This document shows positions 8,928-16,672 of a stretch of DNA of 64,000 bases, one piece after another; the first letter of the stretch is position 1; every line of letters begins with the position of its first letter. The DNA is from Bacteroidales bacterium (GTDB lineage: Bacteria > Bacteroidota > Bacteroidia > Bacteroidales > ML635J-15), in NCBI GenBank assembly GCA_017617125.1, contig JAFZWY010000035.1, forward strand, positions 1 to 64,000, in the 5' to 3' direction. A program made the position numbers and the translations under genes. The notes under the pieces were generated by a model that was not told where the DNA came from, searched no databases, and was given only the letters and a program-made list of their open reading frames with translations.

Positions 8928-9047
8928 TTATGGAAAAAGTGACAAAATAGATATGTATAATTATGGAAAAAGTGACAAAACAAATCTCTGTATTTATGGA
9001 AAAAGTGACAAAATGAGTGTATAAAACCATAGAAAAAGTGACAATAA
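8928..9047. repeat. Iteron-like array upstream of the AAA ATPase
   Basis: Four copies of a roughly 18-bp unit, ATGGAAAAAGTGACAAAA, sit at about 8930, 8963, 8995 and 9028, the last slightly degenerate. The period of about 32-33 bp equals three helical turns. The array ends some 25 bases before the -7 element of the ATPase gene, so it could be a cooperative operator. Spacers are only about 15 bp. Confidence 0.75.
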
Positions 9048-9071
9048 TTTTTGTAATACAAAATAAATCAG

Positions 9072-9079
9072 TACTTTTG
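9072..9079 (+). promoter_or_regulatory. -7 promoter element (TACTTTTG) of the AAA ATPase
   Basis: Matches TAnnTTTG 24 bases before the ATG and immediately downstream of the iteron-like array, which would cover the -33 region and beyond. Confidence 0.55.
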
Positions 9080-9102
9080 CATCGCGATAAAAACAATCAA
9101 AT

Positions 9103-10434
9103 ATGTTAGAACGTAAGTTTTCACAATTTTTAGAATCATTTCTTTCGGAAGAACAGAACAAAATTCTGCTTGTAAATGGAGCAAGACAGATAGGCAAGTC
9201 GTATATAATCAGACATATAGGGCGAAAACTTTTCACCAATTACATTGAAATAGATTTGCGTGCCGATAGTGAAAATGAAAGGGGTTTTGCAGGAGTGACC
9301 GGGCTGGATATTTTTTATATGCAATTGAGTGCATTTGCTGGCAATAAGCTTGGCAACAAAAAAAATACTCTCATTTTCCTTGACGAGATACAAGTATATC
9401 CGCAATTGTTGACTTTATTGAAATTCCTAAACCAAGATGGAAAATACACTTATATTGCAAGCGGTTCACAACTAGGCATAGCATTGGCGCAAACGCCATC
9501 GGTTCCTCTTGGCAGTGTGGTTATTAAGCAAATGTACCCGCTTGATTTGGAGGAATTCTTTTGGGCGATGGGGGTTGGCAAAGAAGCCTTGGAGTCTGCT
9601 AATAAACTTTTAAGTGACGGAAAATCGTTGCCAGAACCTCTCCACAATCATTTTATGCGTCTTTTCCATTATTATCTGTTGACTGGGGGGTTGCCAGATG
9701 CTGTAAATCAGTTTATAAAGGACAAGAATGTCAGTAAGATGCGAGACATACAGATCGATGTTCATTCGCTTTATGGCATTGATGCTTCGCAATATGACAA
9801 GCAAAACCGTTTGAAGATAAGGCGGATCTATGACACCATTCCTTCTAATTTGGAAAATAAGAAAAAGCGTGTTGTCGTAAGTAAAATTGAAAACAAGAAA
9901 GGCAAGCAGTTCTCTGATTACGAGGACGAGTTTGACTATTTGATACAGTCTGGCATTGCTTTGCAGGTTGATGCAATCAGCAATCCTCGTTTTCCGTTAT
10001 TGCAATCTGTAAAGAAATCTCTTTTGAAATTGTATCTTAACGATGTAGGCATACTTACGGCTCTGCTTTACCAAAATAACATTAATACAATTCTTAATGA
10101 CGAATTGAGCGTTAATCTTGGAACAGTATATGAATCGGTTGTTGCACAAGAACTAAGGGCGCATGGTTTTAGTTTGTATTATTACGATAATAAGCAGCAT
10201 GGTGAAGTCGATTTCCTAATTGACAATTTCGACACACTGTCTGTTGTACCTATCGAGGTAAAATCCGGCAAGGACTATTATGTGCATAGTGCTCTCAACC
10301 ATTTTGTTTCAAATGAGGAATATGGAATACATAAAGGCATTGTACTGTCGAATAGCCGTGAAATTGAGAGCATCGGCAAAATTACATATATGCCTGTTTA
10401 TTATGTGATGTTTTTATTCCCAAACGGGAATTAA
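9103..10434 (+). CDS. AAA family ATPase with DUF4143 domain
   Basis: The 443 residues carry a P-loop GARQIGKS at 26-33, Walker B LIFLDE at 90-95, and a C-terminal DUF4143/restriction-like fold (about 300-420) with GTVYESVVAQELR, GEVDFLI and VVPIEVKSGKDY, a D...ExK-type arrangement. The family is abundant and variable in Bacteroidota and its role is unsettled; defence or toxin-like functions have been suggested. It is preceded by an iteron-like array and bracketed by direct repeats at 8744 and 10456. A truncated relative sits at 7557. Confidence 0.88.
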   Translation: MLERKFSQFLESFLSEEQNKILLVNGARQIGKSYIIRHIGRKLFTNYIEIDLRADSENERGFAGVTGLDIFYMQLSAFAGNKLGNKKNTLIFLDEIQVYPQLLTLLKFLNQDGKYTYIASGSQLGIALAQTPSVPLGSVVIKQMYPLDLEEFFWAMGVGKEALESANKLLSDGKSLPEPLHNHFMRLFHYYLLTGGLPDAVNQFIKDKNVSKMRDIQIDVHSLYGIDASQYDKQNRLKIRRIYDTIPSNLENKKKRVVVSKIENKKGKQFSDYEDEFDYLIQSGIALQVDAISNPRFPLLQSVKKSLLKLYLNDVGILTALLYQNNINTILNDELSVNLGTVYESVVAQELRAHGFSLYYYDNKQHGEVDFLIDNFDTLSVVPIEVKSGKDYYVHSALNHFVSNEEYGIHKGIVLSNSREIESIGKITYMPVYYVMFLFPNGN

Positions 10435-10455
10435 TGGTCATACTAAGACAATAGG

Positions 10456-10523
10456 AAGATTTGATGGAGCAGATTCCAAAGTTGGAGGGAATGATAGAAA
10501 ACATTAGAAATGATGATGGTTAA
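10456..10523 (+). repeat. Direct repeat flanking the AAA ATPase, right copy
   Basis: Copy of the segment at 8744-8811, starting 22 bases after the ATPase stop. It also encodes a 19-residue ORF (10464-10523) beginning MEQIPKLEGM and ending differently. Confidence 0.7.
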
Positions 10524-10597
10524 GCATATCGGAGTGTAAAACAGATGCGATAGTGAAAAATTTTAAAGAAGTGATGTTATTAGATGTTCTAATGCGT

Positions 10598-11596
10598 TTA
10601 TATTTCTTTATTTGAATCAATATTGTACCAATCGTAATAATAACCATCTATACAACTAAATCCTCTTTTGTATTTAGTTTCTTTTAAAATTTCATTAATC
10701 CTTTCTTGATTAATTCTTATTCCATCCTTTATAATTGATTCTATATCTCGAGCCATATTAAATTCTGTCAAAAGATGTTTATTGACAATAAAAGAGTCTT
10801 CATGAGAATAACCAATAATATAATGAGGCAACAAACCACACTTTACACAAAATTCTTTTTGCTCTATATATGGAGATATTACATAGTATGGCAACCTCAT
10901 TTTTTTTATTTTATCATTTAATTTATTTACTTCGTTATATTTAATAATTAGGTTTCGTCTTTCTGTTATTGGAATCCAAGATACTATTAGTATTCCATCT
11001 TTTTTGAATTTTTCTGCAATTTTTATTTGGGTAGAAGTTGAAATCATGTAACTATTGTTCTCAGACATAGACCTGCCAATAATATGCATTAGCGATAGAT
11101 AATAATCTTTAACTTTTATTTTCTTTTCTTCGTCCAAATTGTCTATCTTCGAAAGAAAATCTTTTCTATTTGCCTCTGTTCTAAAATAATTATAGAAGTC
11201 TTCGTTGCTGTTTAAAAACGAAGAAACTTTTTCTATTGTACCAAGAGCAGCAAATTTTCTATTACATAATTTGTCATTCAATTTATCAAAAATAGAATTA
11301 AATAATTCTTCAGAACAATCATTAAGGCAAAATAATTTTTTATTAGAGCCATCGTTTGTATAATAAATGCTTTTGAGACCAATATTAAACATTATATTAG
11401 CAAACTTCTCTATATCAAAGATTGATGTATTATATTCTGGAATTGATTCTGTACCACGATACAAAATCGTTTTATTATTTGCAGAACAAAAATTATCAAC
11501 AAACTCGTCAAATAACTTTTTGTTAGTTGCATCTAACTCATTTCCTTGTGAATCTTTCAATTTTAATTTTGATAATAGTCTTTTTAGTTGGTGCAT
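10598..11596 (-). CDS. Putative ADP-ribosyltransferase of the R-S-E type
   Basis: Not a family I recognise outright, but the order of motifs fits the ADP-ribosyltransferase fold: strand plus Arg (TILYRGTE, Arg47), an STS motif (YMISTSTQIKIAEKF, Ser186-Thr187-Ser188), then a QxE segment (EQKEFCVKCGLLPHYIIGY, Gln246 and Glu248) followed by a closing strand. A long helical insert separates the Arg and STS motifs. No signal peptide or membrane segment is seen. Base composition is strikingly AT-rich (15 G+C in the 60 bases 10621-10680). It follows the S8 lipoprotein gene by 28 bases on the same strand. FRG-domain proteins are an alternative. The function call is inference. Confidence 0.55.
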   Translation of the reverse strand: MHQLKRLLSKLKLKDSQGNELDATNKKLFDEFVDNFCSANNKTILYRGTESIPEYNTSIFDIEKFANIMFNIGLKSIYYTNDGSNKKLFCLNDCSEELFNSIFDKLNDKLCNRKFAALGTIEKVSSFLNSNEDFYNYFRTEANRKDFLSKIDNLDEEKKIKVKDYYLSLMHIIGRSMSENNSYMISTSTQIKIAEKFKKDGILIVSWIPITERRNLIIKYNEVNKLNDKIKKMRLPYYVISPYIEQKEFCVKCGLLPHYIIGYSHEDSFIVNKHLLTEFNMARDIESIIKDGIRINQERINEILKETKYKRGFSCIDGYYYDWYNIDSNKEI

Positions 11597-11624
11597 ATAA
11601 TTCTGTTTTTTTTTTCATTACTCA

Positions 11625-13625
11625 CTATTCTTGCTTATTACACACTGGACGAACGGATTGCCCATAGATGCGACGGCTGTCGTCCGTGCCGCAATTGTCC
11701 GATTCGAAGATGAGGTACCATGCGCTATTCGGATTGTTAGTGTTGAGCGAACTCGTCCAATAGTAGCCAGTGATACCGTCACGGAAAAGTACAACATCGG
11801 AGCGAAAACCAGCAGCGGGCAGGAAAATGGAGTTGCCGTTAGGTCCTGTGAACAACCGTCCGTTTGCTCCGTTATGGGTAGTCCAAGTTACTATGCAGTT
11901 GTTTTTCAATTCATTCATTTCATCGCATGTAGGCATTCTCCAGCCCGAACCCAAGTTAGCGGTGGCAGCGTCGTCGGTTGCTTTCAAAGTGGTAAGCGCA
12001 TCGGTAAAGCCGTTGTTGCCAGAGTTGGCATCGTTGCAGTACTTAGTCAATCTTCCGGAAAATGCTCCATTGGCAGAATACATATAATTACGAAATAAGT
12101 AGGTGGTCTTTGCGTTTGTTTCTCCCCATGCATAATAGTTACCATAATCACTCGGAGAACTTGCCCCAACATTGCAGGTTGCCCACAATGTACCACTCGG
12201 TAATCCAAGGTCAACCCACTCATGTCCGTTTAACATTCCACTAGTCGGATTCATAAGATATTTCAACGCCTTATCCGCTTGTACCATTACTGGCACATTA
12301 CCACCTTGTTCAACTCCAGTTTTCTGTAATATGTCAATAACTTCCGCTATAGTAATATCTGGCTTTTGGCTTTTCATAAGTGCCACAATTCCCGAAACTA
12401 CAGGTGCCGACATACTTGTTCCATCAAGGCAGGAATACTTGTTGCCAGGCACAGAACTATAAATGTCAAGTCCTGGAGCAGAAACGGTTGAAGCATCGGC
12501 ATAATTCGTAAAAGCAGTAGCTTTGTTCCCTTTCTCGGAAGCACATACAACTATGGCTTCGCCAGTGCGGTTTTGCGGTGGCAGGCACGAAAGCACATGG
12601 TCGTTTCCTGCCGAGAATACTACTATGCAATTTTTCTTTTTTGACTTCGAAAGCACCATTTTCCACAGGCGTTCCTCGTCCTTCTGGCATCGCTTGGAAA
12701 ATTCGCGCTGGAAATCCAATGGCACATCGCCACATCCCGCATACGATGGTCCTGCCGACATATTTATCACATCGGCACCGCTTGCCACAGCATAAAGAAT
12801 ACCAGTTGCAAGGGCAAATGTAGTGGTTTGCTCACCATCAAACACTTGTACTGGCATCAAAAGACATTCGGGGGCAACACCTGTTACGCCTTTGTCAATA
12901 TGTGTACTTGCACCTACCGCGATTCCTGCTACATGAGTTCCGTGCATTCCATTTGTGGAATTATAATACACATTGCCATCGCTTGTAAAAATATTGTACG
13001 GACTTATCACTCTGCCCTTAAAAAGTTCGTGGTTCACATCGAAACCATCGTCAACTACTGCTACAACAACCTTTTTGCTTCCTTTTGTGGTCTCCCATGC
13101 CTTGCGCAAATTTATAGCATCAATATGCCAGCCAGCATCAGCGCATTTGTCTGCATCTGATTCTTCCTGCGAATATATTGTTTCTACAGTAATTATAAAC
13201 TTGTAGTCGGGCATTTGCGTTTCCAATCCTTTGTGTATCACATCAAGCACATCTTCTGGTACTTGAATTTCGATTGTCTTTAGCAAGTCGTTGTAACTTA
13301 TAATTTTATATTCGTCTTTCGGATAAAGTTTCTTGAAATCTTTCGCAAAAGCGTTCAAGTCAGTTTCGTCATCCTCGAAGAAAATGCTCAAACGATTGGC
13401 AACAATTTGGGGAGCAACAGAATCTTCGGGATTTCGCACAACCTTCACACCGCTAATCGGAGCCATAACGGGCATCTCCTTATAGTCCGACGGCAACGAA
13501 TCACCTATTGTTACGGCAGGCACATCGGCTGCTACTGAGATGTTTTCATCGCTATTATTTTCATTATTGTTACAAGAGAACAATAAAGTTGCAACAAACA
13601 AGCATAAAATCAATCTTGTCTTCAT
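11625..13625 (-). CDS. Subtilisin-like (S8) protease lipoprotein with C-terminal Fib_succ domain
   Basis: A lipobox in LLFSC (Cys18) predicts a lipoprotein. Residues about 70-155 look like an inhibitor-like propeptide. The S8 catalytic domain follows with Asp192 (AVVDDGFD), His228 (GMHGTHVAG), oxyanion Asn341 (FSAGNDH) and Ser404 (DGTSMSAP), so the triad is complete. A Fib_succ major-paralogue domain occupies about 468-665 (VDLGLPSGTLWATCNVGAS, YYAWGET, WRMPTCDEMNELKNNC). Such domains are thought to be surface or adhesive modules. Composition is normal here (27 G+C in 12121-12180), unlike the following gene. A longer protein with the same C-terminal domain lies at 48009. Confidence 0.92.
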   Translation of the reverse strand: MKTRLILCLFVATLLFSCNNNENNSDENISVAADVPAVTIGDSLPSDYKEMPVMAPISGVKVVRNPEDSVAPQIVANRLSIFFEDDETDLNAFAKDFKKLYPKDEYKIISYNDLLKTIEIQVPEDVLDVIHKGLETQMPDYKFIITVETIYSQEESDADKCADAGWHIDAINLRKAWETTKGSKKVVVAVVDDGFDVNHELFKGRVISPYNIFTSDGNVYYNSTNGMHGTHVAGIAVGASTHIDKGVTGVAPECLLMPVQVFDGEQTTTFALATGILYAVASGADVINMSAGPSYAGCGDVPLDFQREFSKRCQKDEERLWKMVLSKSKKKNCIVVFSAGNDHVLSCLPPQNRTGEAIVVCASEKGNKATAFTNYADASTVSAPGLDIYSSVPGNKYSCLDGTSMSAPVVSGIVALMKSQKPDITIAEVIDILQKTGVEQGGNVPVMVQADKALKYLMNPTSGMLNGHEWVDLGLPSGTLWATCNVGASSPSDYGNYYAWGETNAKTTYLFRNYMYSANGAFSGRLTKYCNDANSGNNGFTDALTTLKATDDAATANLGSGWRMPTCDEMNELKNNCIVTWTTHNGANGRLFTGPNGNSIFLPAAGFRSDVVLFRDGITGYYWTSSLNTNNPNSAWYLIFESDNCGTDDSRRIYGQSVRPVCNKQE

Positions 13626-13666
13626 ACTTAAACTTAATTTTTAAGCACAAAGTTAATCATTTTGCA

Positions 13667-13840
13667 ATGCAAAATTGTGGGTGTTAATATTTTTGTAAAA
13701 GAAATTTAGGATTAGGCGGTCGGTGGATTTGTAATGAGATGAAGATTTGTTTGTGGATTTAAAATCCTGACATTCAAGCCTTTCGGATTGTTGCTATAAG
13801 CAACGAGCTAAAGGTTACAAATCCGAAAGAACAATAAAGA
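13667..13840 (+). repeat. Interspersed element, copy A (upstream of DUF1016 gene 1)
   Basis: Shares about 130 bases with copy B (15339-15471), starting ATGCAAAATTGTGGGTG and ending in a core with terminal inverted repeats TTTCGGATT / AATCCGAAA and an internal TTGC-TATAA-GCAA hairpin. The core recurs near the second DUF1016 gene. The right end lies only about 50 bases before the annotated start of the DUF1016 gene. Confidence 0.75.
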
Positions 13841-13893
13841 CAATAAATGATTTTGAGACTATATATGGCATAATCGAAACTCATCGTAGCCGT

Positions 13894-14967
13894 GTGGCAA
13901 ATGTGGTAAACAACGAATCGCTAATAATGGTTTGGGAAGTGGGTGGCTTTGTTTCCCATAGGCTAAAATCATCGGCATGGGGCGATGGTGTTGTTCGTAT
14001 GCTGGCAGAGTACATACATACACGCAATCCCAAAGCAAAGGGCTGGAGTTATCGTACATTATACAAAATGGTTCAATTGTATGAGACATATTCTGCGACT
14101 TCTTTTGGTGATGTTCTTAATCGCTATGGAATGCAACAATATTTGCAAGAGCCTTCTGCGGAAATGCCACTAGATAAAAAACAAGAAATAGTGCCATTTG
14201 AAATGGCACAAAATCGGAATTCTGAAATTGTGCCATTCGAAACGGCACAAATTCCTAATGTGTTGTTCTGTACTGGATGGACCAACCATCAGATTATCAT
14301 GAACCGGTGCCGAAGTAATGAAGAAAGATTGTTTTATATACTATATGCAGGCAGGGAGAAATTGCAAAATAAGGAACTTATACGAGCGATTTCTACTAAT
14401 TCCATGTCATCTATTTTAGGCGGTAAAGATGCAATGTCATTGGCAATGAGCAATAAATACCCATCATCTCCTTTATTGTTCAAAGATCGCGTATATCTAG
14501 ATATGTTAGGATTGCCCCATGAGTATAAAGAGTCCAAGTTGAGGAATAAAATCGTTTCGCACATGAAGGATTTTATATTGGAACTAGGCAAAGATTTCTT
14601 GTTTATAGATGAGGAACATAGAGTAACGGTAGGCAGTAAAACTTTCAAGGTAGATTTGCTATTCTATCATCGTTTGCTACAATGTATGGTTGCCATTGAA
14701 TTGAAATCCACAGAATTTCATCCGAAAGACCTTGGCCAGTTGGAATTCTATCTGGAAGCGTTAGACCAGGAAGAGCGGCGCTCCAACGAAAATCCAAGCA
14801 TTGGAATCATCTTATGCAAAGAGGCCGATATGGAAGTAGTTCGTTTTGCACTGAACCGAAGCATGTCGCCAACAATGGTTGCTCTATATAAAGAACAATT
14901 GCAGGTTGGAGGTATCATTCAACGCAGTTTAGTGGAGTTTTGCAAATTCATCAGCGAAGCCAAATAA
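13894..14967 (+). CDS. DUF1016 (YhcG-like) PD-(D/E)XK nuclease domain protein, copy 1
   Basis: An N-terminal DUF1016_N winged-helix-like region (to about residue 85: MVWEVGGFVSHRL, GWSYRTLYKMVQLYETYS) leads to a PD-(D/E)XK nuclease domain (about 185-350) with KVDLLFYHR, VAIELKS and GQLEFYLEAL holding the D...ExK residues. A GTG start is annotated, but the frame is open back to 13771 and reads INDFETIYGIIETHRSR immediately upstream, as conserved family N-termini do. No ATG is available there (ATA at 13843), so the original start may be lost or non-standard. The linker contains a 13-residue tandem repeat (EIVPFE.AQ). Direct copies of an interspersed element flank the gene. Confidence 0.85.
   Translation: MANVVNNESLIMVWEVGGFVSHRLKSSAWGDGVVRMLAEYIHTRNPKAKGWSYRTLYKMVQLYETYSATSFGDVLNRYGMQQYLQEPSAEMPLDKKQEIVPFEMAQNRNSEIVPFETAQIPNVLFCTGWTNHQIIMNRCRSNEERLFYILYAGREKLQNKELIRAISTNSMSSILGGKDAMSLAMSNKYPSSPLLFKDRVYLDMLGLPHEYKESKLRNKIVSHMKDFILELGKDFLFIDEEHRVTVGSKTFKVDLLFYHRLLQCMVAIELKSTEFHPKDLGQLEFYLEALDQEERRSNENPSIGIILCKEADMEVVRFALNRSMSPTMVALYKEQLQVGGIIQRSLVEFCKFISEAK
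14191..14248. repeat. Two 19-bp palindromes inside DUF1016 gene 1
   Basis: GTGCCATTTGAAATGGCAC at 14191-14209 is a perfect inverted repeat. A diverged copy lies at 14230-14248, exactly 39 bp further. They encode the repeated EIVPFE.AQ segment between the two domains. Confidence 0.75.
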
Positions 14968-15028
14968 AGTTTAAACGTATCGAAATCGACACGGTTAAAA
15001 TCGGGATTGTGCAAACACTCCAATAGTC

Positions 15029-15283
15029 CTAAGCAACATTCATACAATCAGTCTTGTACATTTTCCCATCAGCTGCCGGCATTTTCAGTTGGTTACAATT
15101 TGTAACCAACTGGCTACCCTCTTTTTTTAGCCTGTTTTTCAGCACTTTCCAATAATTGTTAGGATTAGGACTATCTGTTAGAACTGCAACTACATCTACT
15201 ACCGAGAAAAACCATTCTTCGGTTTCCTTATCCCAAAGAGTTCGCACTTTTTTGTTTTCAAAAAGTTTTATCTGTGTGTCCAT
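15029..15283 (-). pseudogene. Truncated BRO-N / phage antirepressor-like gene
   Basis: The 84 residues match the N-terminal BRO domain (IKLFENKKVRTLWDKETEEWF, FSVVDVVAVLTDS, NYWKVLKNRLKKEG, TNCNQLKMPAADGKMYKTD). Intact relatives continue for 150-200 residues more; here the frame stops shortly after KTDC with an unrelated MNVA tail. It sits between the DUF1016 gene and copy B of the interspersed element. It is probably a remnant, though a short DNA-binding product cannot be excluded. Confidence 0.75.
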
Positions 15284-15338
15284 CAGCCTGCTAATTTTGT
15301 CAAATTTATCTTGCGAAGATAATAAATCTAAACAAAAA

Positions 15339-15471
15339 ATGCAAAATTGTGGGTGGAAATATTTTTGTGAAAGAAATTTGGATTGTGCGGTAGCTGGATT
15401 CGTAATGCAATGAGATGTTTATTCGGATTGTTGCCATAAGCAACGAGTTAAAGGTTGCAAATACGAAACAT
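15339..15471 (+). repeat. Interspersed element, copy B (downstream of DUF1016 gene 1 and BRO fragment)
   Basis: Same orientation as copy A and alignable over the whole length, with small indels. It lacks the segment with AAAATCCTGACATTCAAG. Together A and B enclose 13.9-15.3 kb. Confidence 0.75.
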
Positions 15472-15486
15472 CAATCGTGCTTTTAT

Positions 15487-15524
15487 TTTGCGGTGAACAC
15501 GCTTTTTTGTGCGTTCACCGCAAA
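15487..15524. other. Strong hairpin in repeat-rich intergenic DNA
   Basis: TTTGCGGTGAAC and GTTCACCGCAAA form a perfect 12-bp stem around a 14-base T-rich loop. It lies between copies B and C. It could terminate transcripts from the plus strand, but no U-run follows the right arm. Confidence 0.6.
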
Positions 15525-15563
15525 TTATAACGATGTTTTAGGGATACTGAAATAAATTATTAT

Positions 15564-15620
15564 TCGGATTTAAAATCCTTATATTCAATTCTTTCGGATT
15601 GCAAATCCGAAAGAACAATG
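15564..15620 (+). repeat. Interspersed element, copy C (short, internal deletion)
   Basis: Resembles copy A from CGGATTTAAAATCC to AATCCGAAAGAACAAT, but the inner hairpin and AAAGGTTA part are missing, leaving TTTCGGATTGCAAATCCGAAA. It abuts the acyltransferase stop codon. With copy B and the hairpin it fills the 340-base gap 15284-15623. Confidence 0.65.
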
Positions 15621-15623
15621 TGT

Positions 15624-16670
15624 TTACCCTATCAACGCACTGCCAAACTTGGTCTTTAGTGTAAGCCAGGTCAGTGCCACCGACACAATAAACGTTATGG
15701 CAAAGCCTACAAATGGCAAGGCATACGAGCCTACTGCTGTCGGCAACTGAGTGTGGTAATACAAGAACACCAGCAGGAACTGATGATAAACATACACTCC
15801 GTAGCACATCGAATTTGATTTAAGCACCAGATTCGACGGACAATAATTGGGTTTCGACGAATATCTTAAAACTATCAGGTACAGAGCCATAATACCACAG
15901 CACGAATACAAAAGTTTCAAACCACTCGAAGCAAAAATCCTGACATAGCGCATTGTGCCTTCTGTATACAACTCCCAGCCATCGGGAACCACAACAATGT
16001 AATTAACGAGCAACAAGGCAAAATACAATACGCACAAAATCAATATAACAGGAATATTCTGGCATTTTCGAACAACAGTTTCCTTGTTTTCGTATAGATA
16101 ATAGCCTGCGTAACAATAAAATAGAAAATACGAAAGTCTTTGCAATCCAAACGGAAGCGAAACAGGTATTGGCACAATGGAAACTGCTGCCAGCACCAAC
16201 AAAAGCCAAATAGATGACAATTTAAAACGATCAATCAGCCAAATGGAAAGGAAACACCAGAACAACATCGGCAGAAACCACAAATGTCCCGGACCCGACA
16301 AAATCGACATTACAAAACCACCCCAAGTAAAGTTTGCCTTGTCGAATTTCAGCAAGAAATAATATATGAGACCGAAAAACAGCATAGGCAAAAGCAAACG
16401 CTTTACCTTTTTCCATGCAAACGACTTGAATTCGTATTTTCGTCCAAGCACAATGCTTTGATATGCAAATACATAACCAGCAACCAAGGCGATGGTTTCA
16501 ACTCTGAATCCAGAAATAAGTTTGCACATCCAATAGTAAACAGGAACGCCATCAATTCCTTCTGGCATTTCCCATCCCCCACCATAAATAGTGAACGAAT
16601 GAAGCACCACCAGCAGAAATATTATCAGCGGTCGTATTATTGAAACTTCGTATAGCAGTTTTTTCTCCAT
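15624..16670 (-). CDS. Acyltransferase family 3 integral membrane protein
   Basis: A polytopic inner-membrane protein of 348 residues with about ten hydrophobic segments. The N-terminal helix carries the family's RPLIIFLLVVLHS (His in the first membrane segment) and a following ETIALVAGY loop; GPGHLWFLPMLFW is the other recognisable motif. Such enzymes move acyl groups, often O-acetyl, onto sugars or lipids of the envelope. The substrate is unknown. It ends the minus-strand run that starts at the DUF308-like gene and begins 2 bases after the DUF3109 stop, so it is likely co-transcribed. Confidence 0.87.
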   Translation of the reverse strand: MEKKLLYEVSIIRPLIIFLLVVLHSFTIYGGGWEMPEGIDGVPVYYWMCKLISGFRVETIALVAGYVFAYQSIVLGRKYEFKSFAWKKVKRLLLPMLFFGLIYYFLLKFDKANFTWGGFVMSILSGPGHLWFLPMLFWCFLSIWLIDRFKLSSIWLLLVLAAVSIVPIPVSLPFGLQRLSYFLFYCYAGYYLYENKETVVRKCQNIPVILILCVLYFALLLVNYIVVVPDGWELYTEGTMRYVRIFASSGLKLLYSCCGIMALYLIVLRYSSKPNYCPSNLVLKSNSMCYGVYVYHQFLLVFLYYHTQLPTAVGSYALPFVGFAITFIVSVALTWLTLKTKFGSALIG

Positions 16671-16672
16671 GC

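Noticed and set aside
8928..9047. CRISPR array
   Set aside because: Only four degenerate units with very short, unequal spacers (about 15 bp), no cas genes, and position in a promoter region; better read as iterons.
8870..9239. Minus-strand ORFs rich in Phe/His (FCHFFHKY repeats)
   Set aside because: They are translations of the iteron-like repeats, with no start signal.
16003..16643. Plus- and minus-strand ORFs inside the acyltransferase gene
   Set aside because: Shadow frames of a conserved membrane protein.
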